From: Xiphophorus maculatus | Taxonomy: Eukaryota; Chordata; Actinopteri; Cyprinodontiformes; Poeciliidae | Direction: 5' to 3' | DNA length: 64,000 nucleotides | NCBI RefSeq assembly: GCF_002775205.1 | Contig: NC_036447.1 | Coordinates: forward strand, 19,884,501-19,948,500 | Shown here: one piece after another, positions 1 to 10,140 of the stretch | How the letters are laid out: each line of letters opens with the position of its first letter | How positions within the stretch are numbered: the stretch's first letter is position 1 | Translations under genes and position numbers: made by a program | The notes under the pieces: generated by a model | The model's database searches: none | What the model was told of the DNA's origin: nothing | What the model saw: only the letters and a program-made list of their open reading frames with translations

Positions 1-82
1 ACCAACACAAAAGTGAAAGTGCCATACAAACCAATAAAGGACATGGGCAAAGAAGGTGGGTTGTAACAATCCACACAGTCAC

Positions 83-132
83 ACATACACACACACACAC
101 ACACACCCACACACACACACACACACACACAC
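83..132. repeat. CA dinucleotide microsatellite
   Basis: A nearly pure (CA)n tract with one CCC interruption. It lies in the intron just upstream of the splice acceptor of the exon at 171. Length is likely polymorphic. Confidence 0.95.
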
Positions 133-170
133 CATGTAAATGTGTCTTTGTGTCCATGCTTGTGTCACAG

Positions 171-280
171 AGGGTGAACTCAAAGATGATGAGTTTGACA
201 TCATAACACGAGATGCCCTGAAGCGTCAGTCTCAGCTCATCATTGAATCCAACTTGAGCAAAAAGCCTTGGAAAAAATAA
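171..280 (+). CDS. 3'-terminal coding exon of an unidentified gene
   Basis: A splice acceptor (TGTGTCACAG, ending at 170) is followed by an open frame that starts with the last two bases of a split codon and ends at TAA 278-280. The readable tail is 35 residues: it begins GELKDDEFDIITRDALKR and ends in the basic stretch KKPWKK. It is hydrophilic and probably helical, without a transmembrane segment. A polyadenylation signal about 90 bases after the stop supports a true gene end. The rest of the gene lies outside the window to the left. I do not recognise the family from this tail and assign no function. It is transcribed in the same direction as the RGL gene that follows. Confidence 0.65.
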
Positions 281-368
281 GTCCTGATCTAAAGCAACAA
301 GAGTAACACAAAGTGTTGCACGACTGTGAAGTAGAAGGAAAATGACATGTGGTGGGGTTGTTTTTCCT

Positions 369-374
369 AATAAA
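369..374 (+). terminator. Polyadenylation signal AATAAA of the left-edge gene
   Basis: A canonical AATAAA lies 89 bases after the TAA stop at 278-280, a suitable distance for a short 3' UTR of roughly 110-120 bases. Confidence 0.5.
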
Positions 375-395
375 AATGTGAGAAATGGCATACTC

Positions 396-3300
396 AGAGG
401 AATATTCTCTGGTCAGATAAGAATGCATGCATAATTATTTTATGTAACGGAAAACTAGCACTGTACTTCACCCTTAACACACAATCCTCACACAATGTGA
501 AATGCATTGACATGAGGGTCTTAATCATCATATTCAGCAGGGGCAGAGAAGCTTGTAATGTAGCTATACATGGCAATCCTCCGTAAAAGTGTTGCTTTTA
601 TTCATTCATGACAAATTCTTGAATCTCCCATGGCAACCATTTTGTTTGGAAAAACGTGTGGTTTCACAAAGCCCCGCCTTTTCCTTGAAGCTCCTCCCCA
701 GAAACACAGTTTCCATCTGAGTTTTCGCCTCAAAAAGCACGACTCCCCCACAACTAACCCAGTCAGCAATTTGAAAACACCTGGTGGAACTGCGATTCTG
801 CTTAGTTAGGAACTACTTCTAAGTGAAGCATTGGGAAAAATGGTAAAGACTTAATGGAGAAGGCGATGAAGGTGGCGTGATGGAAAGAGCAAGAGCTTGT
901 TAAAGAGACAGTGACACAATTTCAAGATGTTAAATTGCAAAGTCAAATTTCTTTTAAGTCTTGTTTGATTTACAACTGAAGGTAGCATAGTTATTTGATT
1001 ACGATGTGCATGGAAAATATATAATACTGTCCCTTTAACAAACAACCAAAGGTGCAATAAAATCCTTTATATCCATTGTAAATCTGTTGCAAGACTTGAC
1101 AAGCACTGTTCACAAACTCTCCACATCTAATCTGTCTGAGCCTGAGCTATTTCACAAAGAAAAATAGACAGAAATTCAGTCGCAATGCCAACAATGCGAC
1201 TGAATTTCTGTCTATTTGTCTTTTGGGTTAAAGACATAACTCAAATGATTTGTGGCTATATTTGCAGCAAAGGTGGCTGTACAAAGTATTGACTTGGAGT
1301 TGCTGAATACAAATGCATGCCACATTTTTAAAATTTTTGTAATGGTAAAGAAAATTCCAGCTATGTACTAATTTGTGTAGGTCTATCACATTAAATCCCA
1401 GTAAATTGCTTTGGAGTTTGTGGTTGTAATATAAAAACAAAGAAAAAATTTCAGGAGTTAAAATGTTTTTGTGACAATTCATTGTGTTAAACATGACTCA
1501 GTTGCTATAAATACTAAAAAATCTAATAAAAATGATTAATGTCTCATTGTACATGTTGCATCGTCACTGAACATCATTGGTTGTTAGATGATCCTCGTTA
1601 AATGATCCATGTGTGTGTGTGTTCTCGTGTCAGCTTTGTTTTGACAACAGCCGTGTGCTGCTGAGGGTGTTGCACCAACACAGATATTTCCACCTATCAC
1701 CAGGCAACATTTCAGCCGTTGCCTCCTGGGAGTCAACGACAGAAGGTTGCTCCGACTTATGAATCCTTTCACGGTGAATGGAGTCAAGTTTCGGGGAAGT
1801 TTTTGTCCTTTTTTTTTTTTCTTTGTTTCTAGTGACTGAAACCAGTTCACTGTAAATACCCCAGGTTTCAAATTGCAGATATTACGCTGCAGAGCCATGA
1901 AAACCTACACCTATGACATATTCAGACTCTGTTCTTCGTTGGGATGAATCAGAACCTGCTGGTATGTGGTGCATGGTTACATGCAACACGTTAAGTACGT
2001 CAGGCACAGTTCTGCAGCTTTATTCAGAGAATTCACGTGTTGTTGGAGCCAGCTCTTGAATGTCAGGTGCTCACCTTTGTTCTCTGACCTCTCAAATGTC
2101 TGCCCTATGCCAGAGGGAATTTCTGTTTTTAGTTGCAAAGCAAAGGTCTTACACGTAGACCCAGCAGCTGCAGCCAAAAACAAAAAGCTTCAATCCAAGT
2201 AGTTCAACAGGTGCCTGGTTCTCTTTGTCAGTGTGTGTGTGTGTGACGTAAAGAAGGTGACAATAAAGCAGCTGTGGCGTAATGTTTGCTCCAGTTCTGT
2301 TCTTTTTTTTCTTTTCTTTTCTAAAATTAGTTTCTCCAGAGTTTGTGTTTTGTTCATCGTTTGTGTACTCTTTGTTTGATCCTGCGTTCGTCAATAGTCA
2401 GGCTGGTAAAAGGCAATCCAAGCTACTGCTAGACCTTGTGAAGGGATGTTAGGTGTATTCATTTAATAATGAATTCTGCGTAATTATTTATTAAATGTAT
2501 AATTAAGTAACAAGTCGTTATTTGCATTTGTCATGCATTCATCTCAGAATTAATTATTTAGGTATTAATGTATTTATTTTCCAGCTTCTGTCGCCTGTGG
2601 CAGTGTTGTCCCTGTCTGCAGACGGACAGATAGACATGCTTGATGTGCTGCAGCACAAGATTTAATAATTAAATAAAGACACTTACTGATTATTCTTTCA
2701 ACATATAATTAACACAAATTTTGAATAAATATTTGCATGTTCAGTTATTTCATGTTTTAACTTTTAAATAATTATTCAAGAATGTTTATGTAATGTTTAC
2801 ATTTCCAGTCTATTTTCCCTATTAACATCACATTTATGAATATTTATTTAATCGTCAATTTTTGTTTTGAAATGTAAGTGTTTTCACTAACAGGAAAGTA
2901 CTGCCCACAACAGTGAAATATGTCTTCAGATCATAATAATTACCGCTCCTACTTAAATGTTTGCCAAGTTCATTTTTAAATTGTGTTTTGTAATTTAATT
3001 GGACATTTAAATGTAATTATTATTGTTCCGATATTATTTAAATGATAACATGTAATATTTATTTAATAAATTATGATTTTTTTTTTTTTTGCTTATTTGT
3101 GGCACTTTTGATATTAAGGATAATCAAATTCAAACAATTACACTAATGAGAAAAACAAAGATTGAACCTTAAAAAACTAAATTAAATATTCAAAATATAA
3201 ACGACACAAGTGCATATAAATAAACGAGGATATCAGTAAAGGATACATTATTACAGTAATTCTAATTAGAAAATTAATCTTCCCCAAACTTATGACTGTT

Positions 3301-3594
3301 GATTGCGCAGCTTTCTCTGCTACAGGTTTTCGACTTTGCTCCTCGTCAGTATTTCCAATATGGCGCAGACCTTATCTATTTTTTTTTTAATGATTGGTCC
3401 TCTGCAAGATTATTAATTTCTGAGAAAGTAGAATTTGACTTTTCATTATATACAGACCATAACGAATAAAGATTTTCAGGTTTCACCTTACAAACTAAAT
3501 CCCTAAAATAAAAGTTTTGATGATATTTATTGAGATACACCTATTATCCAAAACAATCACATCTTTGACAGGGCCTCCTTCCATCCATGGCGAA
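396..3594. other. Intergenic DNA, no gene seen
   Basis: AT-rich sequence between the left-edge gene and the RGL locus. The short open frames lack codon bias, domains or splice context. It contains the perfect hairpin at 1162-1217, homopolymer runs (T near 1809 and 3078), and very AT-rich DNA from about 2450 to 3300. No coding similarity was recognised. Confidence 0.6.
1162..1217. repeat. Perfect 23-bp inverted repeat with 10-base loop
   Basis: The arm 1162-1184 (begins AAATAGACAGAAATTC) is the exact reverse complement of 1195-1217 (ends TTTCTGTCTATTT). The loop is 1185-1194. A perfect 23-bp stem in neutral DNA suggests a recent snap-back insertion (MITE remnant) or a selected RNA hairpin. 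The sequence alone does not decide between these. Confidence 0.9.
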
Positions 3595-3720
3595 GGTTAC
3601 GCGTGACCTGTAATGCTGTTTCTGATCAGCCAATCAGTGGGGGGAAGAGTTCCCGACCTTCCTGTCGCACGGTTTGAAACGTGGCGGGCGTGGGCGTGTG
3701 TGGGGTGTGTGTGTGTGCTG
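3595..3720 (+). promoter_or_regulatory. Candidate upstream promoter (CCAAT box, GC-rich)
   Basis: A GC/CpG-rich island in AT-rich surroundings. It has a CCAAT box in GCCAATCAG near 3630, a TTTGAA (CHR-like) element near 3672 and GGCGGGCGTGGGCG near 3682. It could drive the long RGL transcript whose first coding exon is at 5197. Orientation and start site are inferred, not seen. Confidence 0.3.
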
Positions 3721-4159
3721 CTTCATCGAAATGGCCCGCAAACAGGTTTTTAGACATGCCAGTCTGTTCGGCTTTCAGCCTAAATGCTCCGACTGTCATT
3801 AGTTGTCATCGAGACACACCTGTCCGTCACTGCGCCAGGGGAAACATTCAGTTATTTAAAACCACGATCTCGTTGTTTTCGACTCTATTCATAGGAAAAC
3901 AAAAGTATTTCTAAGATTTTTTGCGCATTCCTTCATCGAAAGAATCGTCGTTCTTACCTACAGTCTCGTGTTTTTTTACGCACGACTGAAGTGAAAATGA
4001 GGGCAGAGTTTGTGCATTGTTTTCATGAGCAGAGCATTGAGCTGGAATGATTTGATTTTATAAAACAGCAATTTTACACATAACAGAGTAGGCTGCAGCT
4101 AAACAAGGAGGAGGCCTTTACCACGGACTCATGCGCAAGGCATCATCCACCCACTGACT

Positions 4160-4297
4160 CAGAACAATCAGCCCTCAGAGATAAATGCCAGATTCTCTTC
4201 CTCCGAGCTTCACTCTTGTTTCTGCGTGAATGCTGTGGCTGAAGACACGCAGCCCCGAACGTGGACAGACAGGCAAAAGGAGCCGGGACAGAGTTAA
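4160..4297 (+). promoter_or_regulatory. Possible noncoding first exon of the long RGL transcript
   Basis: This GC-richer stretch follows an AP-1-like TGACTCA near 4155 and ends at a plausible donor (GAGTTAA then GTAAATG, donor GT at 4298). It could be spliced to the acceptor at 5121-5122. No coding content. Transcript data would be needed to accept it. Confidence 0.2.
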
Positions 4298-4684
4298 GTA
4301 AATGCATGTTTTCTGTGTTTTTGTTTTTTGTGTGTGTATCTGCACTCTTTTGTGCTCGGATTTATTCATTTTTTTTTTAATTTTCTGTTTGTAATTATGC
4401 ACCTTATGAAAGACCTCAATGTTATTTATGCATTATATCTGCCATAGCTGGAACTGAAAATGATTTTTGATGACTGCCATAGTACTCAAGAGCATGGATT
4501 AAGTGGCCATTACTGACACTGTTTTTGTAATTAGTGCACAAAAACTGAATATAACCTAATGTATAAATTAGAATATAGTTAAAAAGGTAGTTTATTTGTT
4601 TTACCATTTGAAAAGGGGAACTTTATACAGATTCTTTATTAATAAGTTTCAGGCATTTGTTTATTTTTATTTAGATCCAAATAC

Positions 4685-4930
4685 ACCGCAAAATCCACAA
4701 AATCTCACCAAGTATTTTTGTTCTAGTTTCTAGTGCAGATATCTTAGCACACTTGATATAAGACACAACTAACTTATGTCTATTTCTTGCTATTTCTTAG
4801 CAAGAAATAGGAGCTTATTTTAAGTAAATAAATTCTTAATATATATGAAGAGGCACTAGTACAATTGGAAGATTATTTCACTTGCATAACCAGGCAAAAC
4901 TGCCTTGTTATAAGTGATATAATATAAAAT
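4685..4930. repeat. Palindromic teleost MITE, half copy
   Basis: This copy starts CACCGCAAAATCC, runs through TTCTAGTTTCTAGTGCAGA and ends near TTGTTATAAGTGATATAA. The same unit, with both arms, occurs in the RGL 3' UTR at 22,063-22,461. Only one arm is present here. A local hairpin (CTATTTCTTGCTA / TAGCAAGAAATAG, near 4781-4811) has formed inside it. This matches a high-copy palindromic DNA element that I recall from cyprinodontiform and related fish; family name not assigned. Confidence 0.75.
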
Positions 4931-5196
4931 GGCAATCTGGTTGGTGAGCCGATTTTAGGCTGACATTTCAGATGTTGGCTCATTCACTAACATGTTTTCC
5001 ACCTAAGAGCAGTTCATAGTTAAATATGTGGCTGTTTTTAAATGCTTGCAGACTCTAATATCACTCTGGCTGGCTGAAATAAGACGAGTACACCCGTTTT
5101 CACGCTTTCCTCCCAAACACAGATGAGGCAGCAGGTGTGGGAGATCTCCTATGAGAGGTGTGTGGGCCTGTGAGCGTGACCGACTCAAACCGGGAA

Positions 5197-5388
5197 ATGA
5201 GGACCACTCTCTCTTTGTGCGGAGGCGACGATGAAGCCTGTAGTCATCAGCGAAGCATTAGCAGGGTGGGCTGGATGAAGAGGCTGCTGTGGCTCAAGTC
5301 CAATCACTGCGGGGGCATCCACATGGACACGGAGCCCGGAGTGTGGCTCAGGAGCTTCCAGCTGCTGGACACGGAGGGACAACATGAG
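5197..5388 (+). CDS. rgl3: Alternative upstream first coding exon of the RGL gene (long N-terminus)
   Basis: An acceptor (CCAAACACAG, ending 5122) opens an exon that closes at a GT donor (CATGAG|GTATGG, end 5388). ATG 5197 gives exactly 64 codons, leaving phase 0. That is the phase needed to join the exon at 11,178. The encoded end, EPGVWLRSFQLLDTEG, parallels the N-terminal 'GGVVLSSF..' segment that precedes the conserved acidic start in mammalian RGL2 and RALGDS long forms. This argues for a genuine alternative N-terminus. Joined to the rest it predicts 784 residues. A 16-codon upstream ORF (5123-5173) in another frame precedes the ATG. Use of this exon is inferred from sequence; the alternative is that it belongs to an unrelated transcript. 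Confidence 0.6.
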
Positions 5389-5789
5389 GTATGGCTGGAT
5401 AAAGATAGTCTCGTTTGAAAACAGAGCATTATAGCTGGCTTCTTGACTTAGATACTTTGGATGGGGAATAGTTCAATAAAGGCAAAGTATCAGCATATCT
5501 TCTCTCCTAACCTGCGGTTGAGTCCTTGGTTTTTAGGTGGACCAGAGTTCGTCTTTATGATACAATCAGATTTCGATTGTACATTCACATCTCCCCAAAC
5601 GAACCAGTCTGTTTCTAGGCAAATGGACTGGAGTTCAATTAAAATGGACTGAGCAAGACTGGTGTGAATGCACCTTATGTCATTATTTAAGAACCTGGTT
5701 ATTAAAACTTGGTTGGTTCTTGGATTTTTGGACTTCATAGAAACACCCATTTGTGTAGCGTGCAAGGGACAACGTGACGTAGCAATAAT

Positions 5790-6330
5790 TGAACTTGTTA
5801 TCCAGAAGGATCAGTGACCCAGATCTGTACCTTCATGGACAGGCTGAGGGGGTCATGAGTTTGGCTGTGTGTTTTGTGGACTTGGAGAAAGCTCAAGGTT
5901 GTTTTTGAGGAGGTATAGCTGGAGTAAAGAAGTTGTACATTAAATGGTAATTGGATCCATTTATGCCAAATCCAAGAGCTGTGTCCACAAAAAGCCAACT
6001 TGTTCCCAGTGCAGGTTGGCTTCTGCCAAGGCTGCACCTGGAGCTCTTCATGGAGAGGATCTCAAAGCACAGTGGTGGAAAAGAGAAAGGATTGTTTGGG
6101 AACCTCAGGATTTCATCACTGAGTTTAGTAGATAATGTGATTCTTAAAGGTTGGCAGCTTTAAGGATTGAGCTTTAGCGTGCGCCACAAAAGGGTGAACC
6201 AGCTGGAATGGGAGATGGATCTTTGAGGCCATGGTTCTTGTCCCTCAACATCTAAAGACTCCAGTTTGGGAATGTAAGAAGGATGCCTCTCATTAGAGGT
6301 TTTCCAGGCACGATACTGTGGACTAGTTGG
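5790..6330 (+). pseudogene. Non-LTR retrotransposon (LINE) reverse-transcriptase fragment
   Basis: Conceptual translation across frameshifts and stops shows the reverse-transcriptase hallmarks of fish LINEs. The order is a 'FVDLEKA' block (5872-5892), a segment like 'LYxRSxSCV', an 'LFMERIS' block, then 'GNLRISSL' where the YADD-like catalytic box follows; here it reads LVDNVIL, so the aspartate pair is lost. The tail near 6230-6300 resembles the region after the RT domain. It is broken and inactive. It lies in the intron between the two RGL first exons. Confidence 0.7.
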
Positions 6331-6880
6331 GTCTGGAAAAAGTGACTTAATTGCAATAGTTTCTCTTTTAACTTTTCCTGATATTGTGTAGCGTTATTGG
6401 AGGCACAGTCATATTTCCTTTCAGTCTGACTAGACTAGAAGTAAAAATTACTGTAAATCATTCTGTAAATCAAATGTCTGAACTAATGAAATGTCTGAAC
6501 AACTTTAGTTGGTACAAATAAAGTTTTGTACCAAAAAGGCTGCCAATTTCTATATTTGTACCAAATGTAACCAGCTGGTATGGGAGACGGCTTTGTACCA
6601 AATGTAAAAATTAGTCAAGGTGAAAGAAAAGTGTAATAAATGTTCTTTACAAGTTGAACATAAGATAGAATAAAAATGTTTTTGCTATTATCCTGGATTA
6701 TCATGGCGGACAGCCGGTTTGTAATGCAAATTCTTTCTTTTTTTGTCATGGGACTTCCATTATTGCGTCATTTCATATAGTTTCAGGAAACCAATAAGGA
6801 AACACAAAGTAGAAGATTTTCCAGAAAGATAGACTGCTCTTTTGTTTTAGCTGAAGGAAATACAGATTTCTTTTTTCAAA

Positions 6881-6899
6881 TATTATTATTATTATTATT
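6881..6899. repeat. Short ATT trinucleotide repeat
   Basis: Six units of TAT/ATT in AT-rich intronic DNA. Confidence 0.85.
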
Positions 6900-7164
6900 T
6901 AGAGAACTTTAACTAGTTTAGCTTCAAGATGAATGTTATAATGAAGAAGAAAATTAAATCCAAAAAATAACCAGCACATTTATGACACAACCAGGATTTA
7001 AACATGGACTACTGCAGTCGATCTTATGAGGTCAAATTATTGACGAGGCTGAAACTAAGAGGGACAAATGAACATTGTTATCTTTTGGTTTTGCACTTTC
7101 TTAGCATGTACCTGAGAGCAGACAGTAATAATGATGAGGGGAGAGTTTAGCTCAGCATGGATAG

Positions 7165-7600
7165 CTTGTGTTGTTCTACTGACTGGAACTTACAAATTTG
7201 CTGAACATCTTTCCAATTCTGCTTAGTCTGTTTTTTTAATGTTTGTAGTGAGTGACTCAAACCAACAAATAAAAGAAAAGGTAAAACTGATCTGATAAAA
7301 CAGAAGTAAGACCTTTTCACCATAAACATGCTGGTGAGCCATAGCACATACTGCATCAGCCTTAAAGGCAAGGCAGTTGTTAATTGTTCTGAAGTTTTGG
7401 TAACGTTGTACAACTTCAACAGCTTGTCTGTGGATAAAAACAGGAGGGCCTGGTGGAGGCTTCTCTCTAAAATCAGTCAACATTTCTTTGGTTTTTGAGA
7501 AGTTATTCTTCAGAAATAAACGGTCCTGGTCATCAAGCAGAGACGAAAGAGTTTGATGTTTTTCTGCAGTCACGCTCCGGCTTCTTGGCCCGCCACCACA
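7165..7600 (-). pseudogene. LINE ORF2 C-terminal fragment (reverse strand)
   Basis: An open stretch on the minus strand contains the block 'NNFSKTKEMLTDFR', then 'PPVFIHRQAVEVVQRYQNF', then a degraded 'LAFKADAVCAMAHQ'. A second frame resembles 'IxSVLxFxxxxWF'. This order is typical of the region just after the reverse-transcriptase catalytic core in fish non-LTR elements. Internal frame changes and the missing flanks show it is a 5'-truncated relic. It is opposite in orientation to, and distinct from, the LINE fragment at 5790. Confidence 0.7.
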
Positions 7601-9830
7601 TCAACCCTTCATGTGTCTAATTTGAACTAATTGATGTCTCTCCTGCCACTCTTTTGTTTGGCCTTTGTGAATCGCTGAGGCTAGAGAAACGTGAGAGACA
7701 GAAACTCGTTAGACAAACAAAACGCTCATTATTCATCTTTTGACTTAATGAGCAGCAGAACCCTGGCCCCGATTAAAGTTCTTCTGGTGCTGTTCAGAGA
7801 TTTGCTTTTATCACGCGTACATCCACAAATCTGTGACGCAAGTGTTTACAATGTAATGAAAGGCACTAAATCTAAAAGTTTTCCCATGATGCCATCCGTG
7901 GTGTGTCATACGAGTATTTTTAGAATCAGAACCGACCTGTTTGACGTAGTACTTTGTCTTAAAGTGACAGGCAGGAATGTCAACAAGACGCTGCTTAGCA
8001 TCTTTCCATTTTTATTAAAGTTTTCCTTCTTACCTACAAAGTTGGCCCACAGTCAACTTCTTTGATGCATTTGATTAACTATCATTTATCTTATATTTCT
8101 TTCTATGAATCATCTTTCTCCTGATTGATGGACATAAATAAGTAAGTACCTGGAACAAGTCCAAAGTTGTAGGTTCAGCTTTGAGTCAAATATTTTTTTT
8201 AGGTGAAATTGTTTTTATTTTGGCTCAGTCATCAAATGTCAGTATTATTTAGCTTTCTACTTGTATGTTGATGATTTCTTTTTTACTTGTAAGTTTTAAC
8301 AAATTAACAAGTGAAACTAAGATCTCTATGGCAAATTATTTTTAAAACAACCATGTTGATGTTAAAAGAAAAGCAAAAGGCTAGTAAAATGCGTGTATGA
8401 ATGCATAACTTTCTAACATAAAACATGTCAAGTGTAGTCTAAACTCTCTCCCAGCGGTTGGTGAAGTTAAAATTAACAGTATACACAATATAAAAGTGAC
8501 AAGAGTAAATAAAATCTGTCTCTTCTGGGATAGGGTTTGAAGTTGATTACTAGGGGATAAATAACAAGTCTTAATGTTTTAATAACTTTAAAGTTTAAAA
8601 TCTGTTTTATATTTTGTCTCTTTAGGTTTTGTTCCTGGGTTTAAATGACTATTTGTTATCTTAGCATGGAAACAATGAAAGTTCTTTTTATTTTTGGAAA
8701 GTTGAAAGTTTAATGACTGATCCAAAGACAATTCAACAAACAGAATCAATACCAATCAGTGAGAATACAGCAAACCAATGAGAGTGTTTGTCACCGCTGT
8801 TGTAAAATCTATGCGCATGATTTACAGTCCACTAGATGCATCATAGAAACCCAGCTGAATGATTTTAGCTTGTAAACAAAGTTAATCGCCGCACTTCCCA
8901 TTTTCAGTGACAGGATAGGCATCTATATCTCAGCAGGAGGACGACGCTGTGCTTATGTCCAGCAGACATCCTGCAAGCCGCTGTTAGAGTAAGCACTTTT
9001 TGTTATTGGTTTCTTTTTTAGTAAATGGAATAAAATGTGGAATAAATGTAAAATATTTTAGATAAAGGAAGTTGTACTTTGTTTTGCGTCTATTTTTCAC
9101 AGTAAGACTTGGGGAAGTGGGGAATTCACAGCATAGTTACTGAATTAATGCAGTCAATAAACTGTTTAACACAGTCATTACTGTGGATGCACAGAGTGTA
9201 TGATAATTCTTATTTTGTCCTAATTTTCAGTAAGTTTTGGGTCACGCCTAGAACACATCCTCATCACCACATGCCAGACTCACCTAAACTGACTGACTTT
9301 AATGCAGAAAAGTCTTGACTCTATTCTGAGCTCCCTTCAGATGGAGGTTTTCACTCTAATTACACACTTTTAGTGGTTTCAATTGTAATGGAATAAACAA
9401 ATAGTTATCATACTTAGTAGAATCCTGGTCAGTCCACTGAGGAAGCTCATTTCAGCTGCTTTTATGTGGCTGGCTGTCTAAAGTGGTGACTAAATAATGT
9501 TTCACCTGAAAAGTCAGAGAGAGAATTAGAGAAGACATGCAACTGTGGCTCCTTTCCTGGCATTTTTATTTTTTGTTTTTGAACATGGAGTAGCTACTGA
9601 ACAGTATATGTTATATTCCAGTGAAATAGGTTTTCCCTTTATTTTAAAAGTTGAATGAATTGATAGGTTTTGCTTTATTCCTCATTTAAAACTGATGTTT
9701 AAACAATTGAGGGGATTTACACCGTTATTTCAGGTACTTCAACTACTATTATCAGTTTGCTGTCAGTATAATAATAGTCCTCCAAACAATGCCAGTAGTT
9801 TCAGTATCAACATCAGCACACCTGCTGTCA
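7601..9830. other. Intron or intergenic DNA between the two RGL start exons, no gene seen
   Basis: AT-rich sequence without convincing coding frames or recognised repeats. One acceptor/donor pair (8908-8988) was considered as an exon and set aside because it opens with TGA in the required phase. Confidence 0.5.
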
Positions 9831-9839
9831 TCTGCTCCT

Positions 9840-10140
9840 AACCGCTTATTGGTCAGCCTGGACTGGCCCCGCCCACACCTGCTTCCTGGCTCCGCCCACC
9901 TCATACAAAACGTTGTTGCAGACTTCTTTCTCCTCAGTATCTCGGTGCTTTACGAGGAGATCAACCTGTTGAATCATTTTTAATATTTTCGTTAGTTTTG
10001 ATAACATGGATGTTTTAAGTTTACTTCAAAGTCGAGTCCACAGTCGGAGAAAGCGGCTCTATTCCTAACTACCCGCAGTTTACGTTGAGATCCAGGAGCA
10101 AAACTAAGAAGGATTTATTCACCGCATCTCTTGTCAAAAC
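9840..10140 (+). promoter_or_regulatory. rgl3: Proximal promoter and 5' UTR of the short RGL transcript
   Basis: An inverted CCAAT box (ATTGG, 9848-9852) is followed by two Sp1-type GC boxes (CCCCGCCCA near 9867-9875 and TCCGCCCACC at 9891-9900). There is no clear TATA box. The 5' UTR then runs to ATG 10,141. The layout is that of a TATA-less, NF-Y/Sp1-driven promoter. The start site itself cannot be fixed from sequence. Confidence 0.5.

Noticed and set aside
8908..8988. Possible 81-base cassette exon upstream of the RGL short start
   Set aside because: In the required phase 0 it begins with TGA; other phases do not fit the neighbouring exons.
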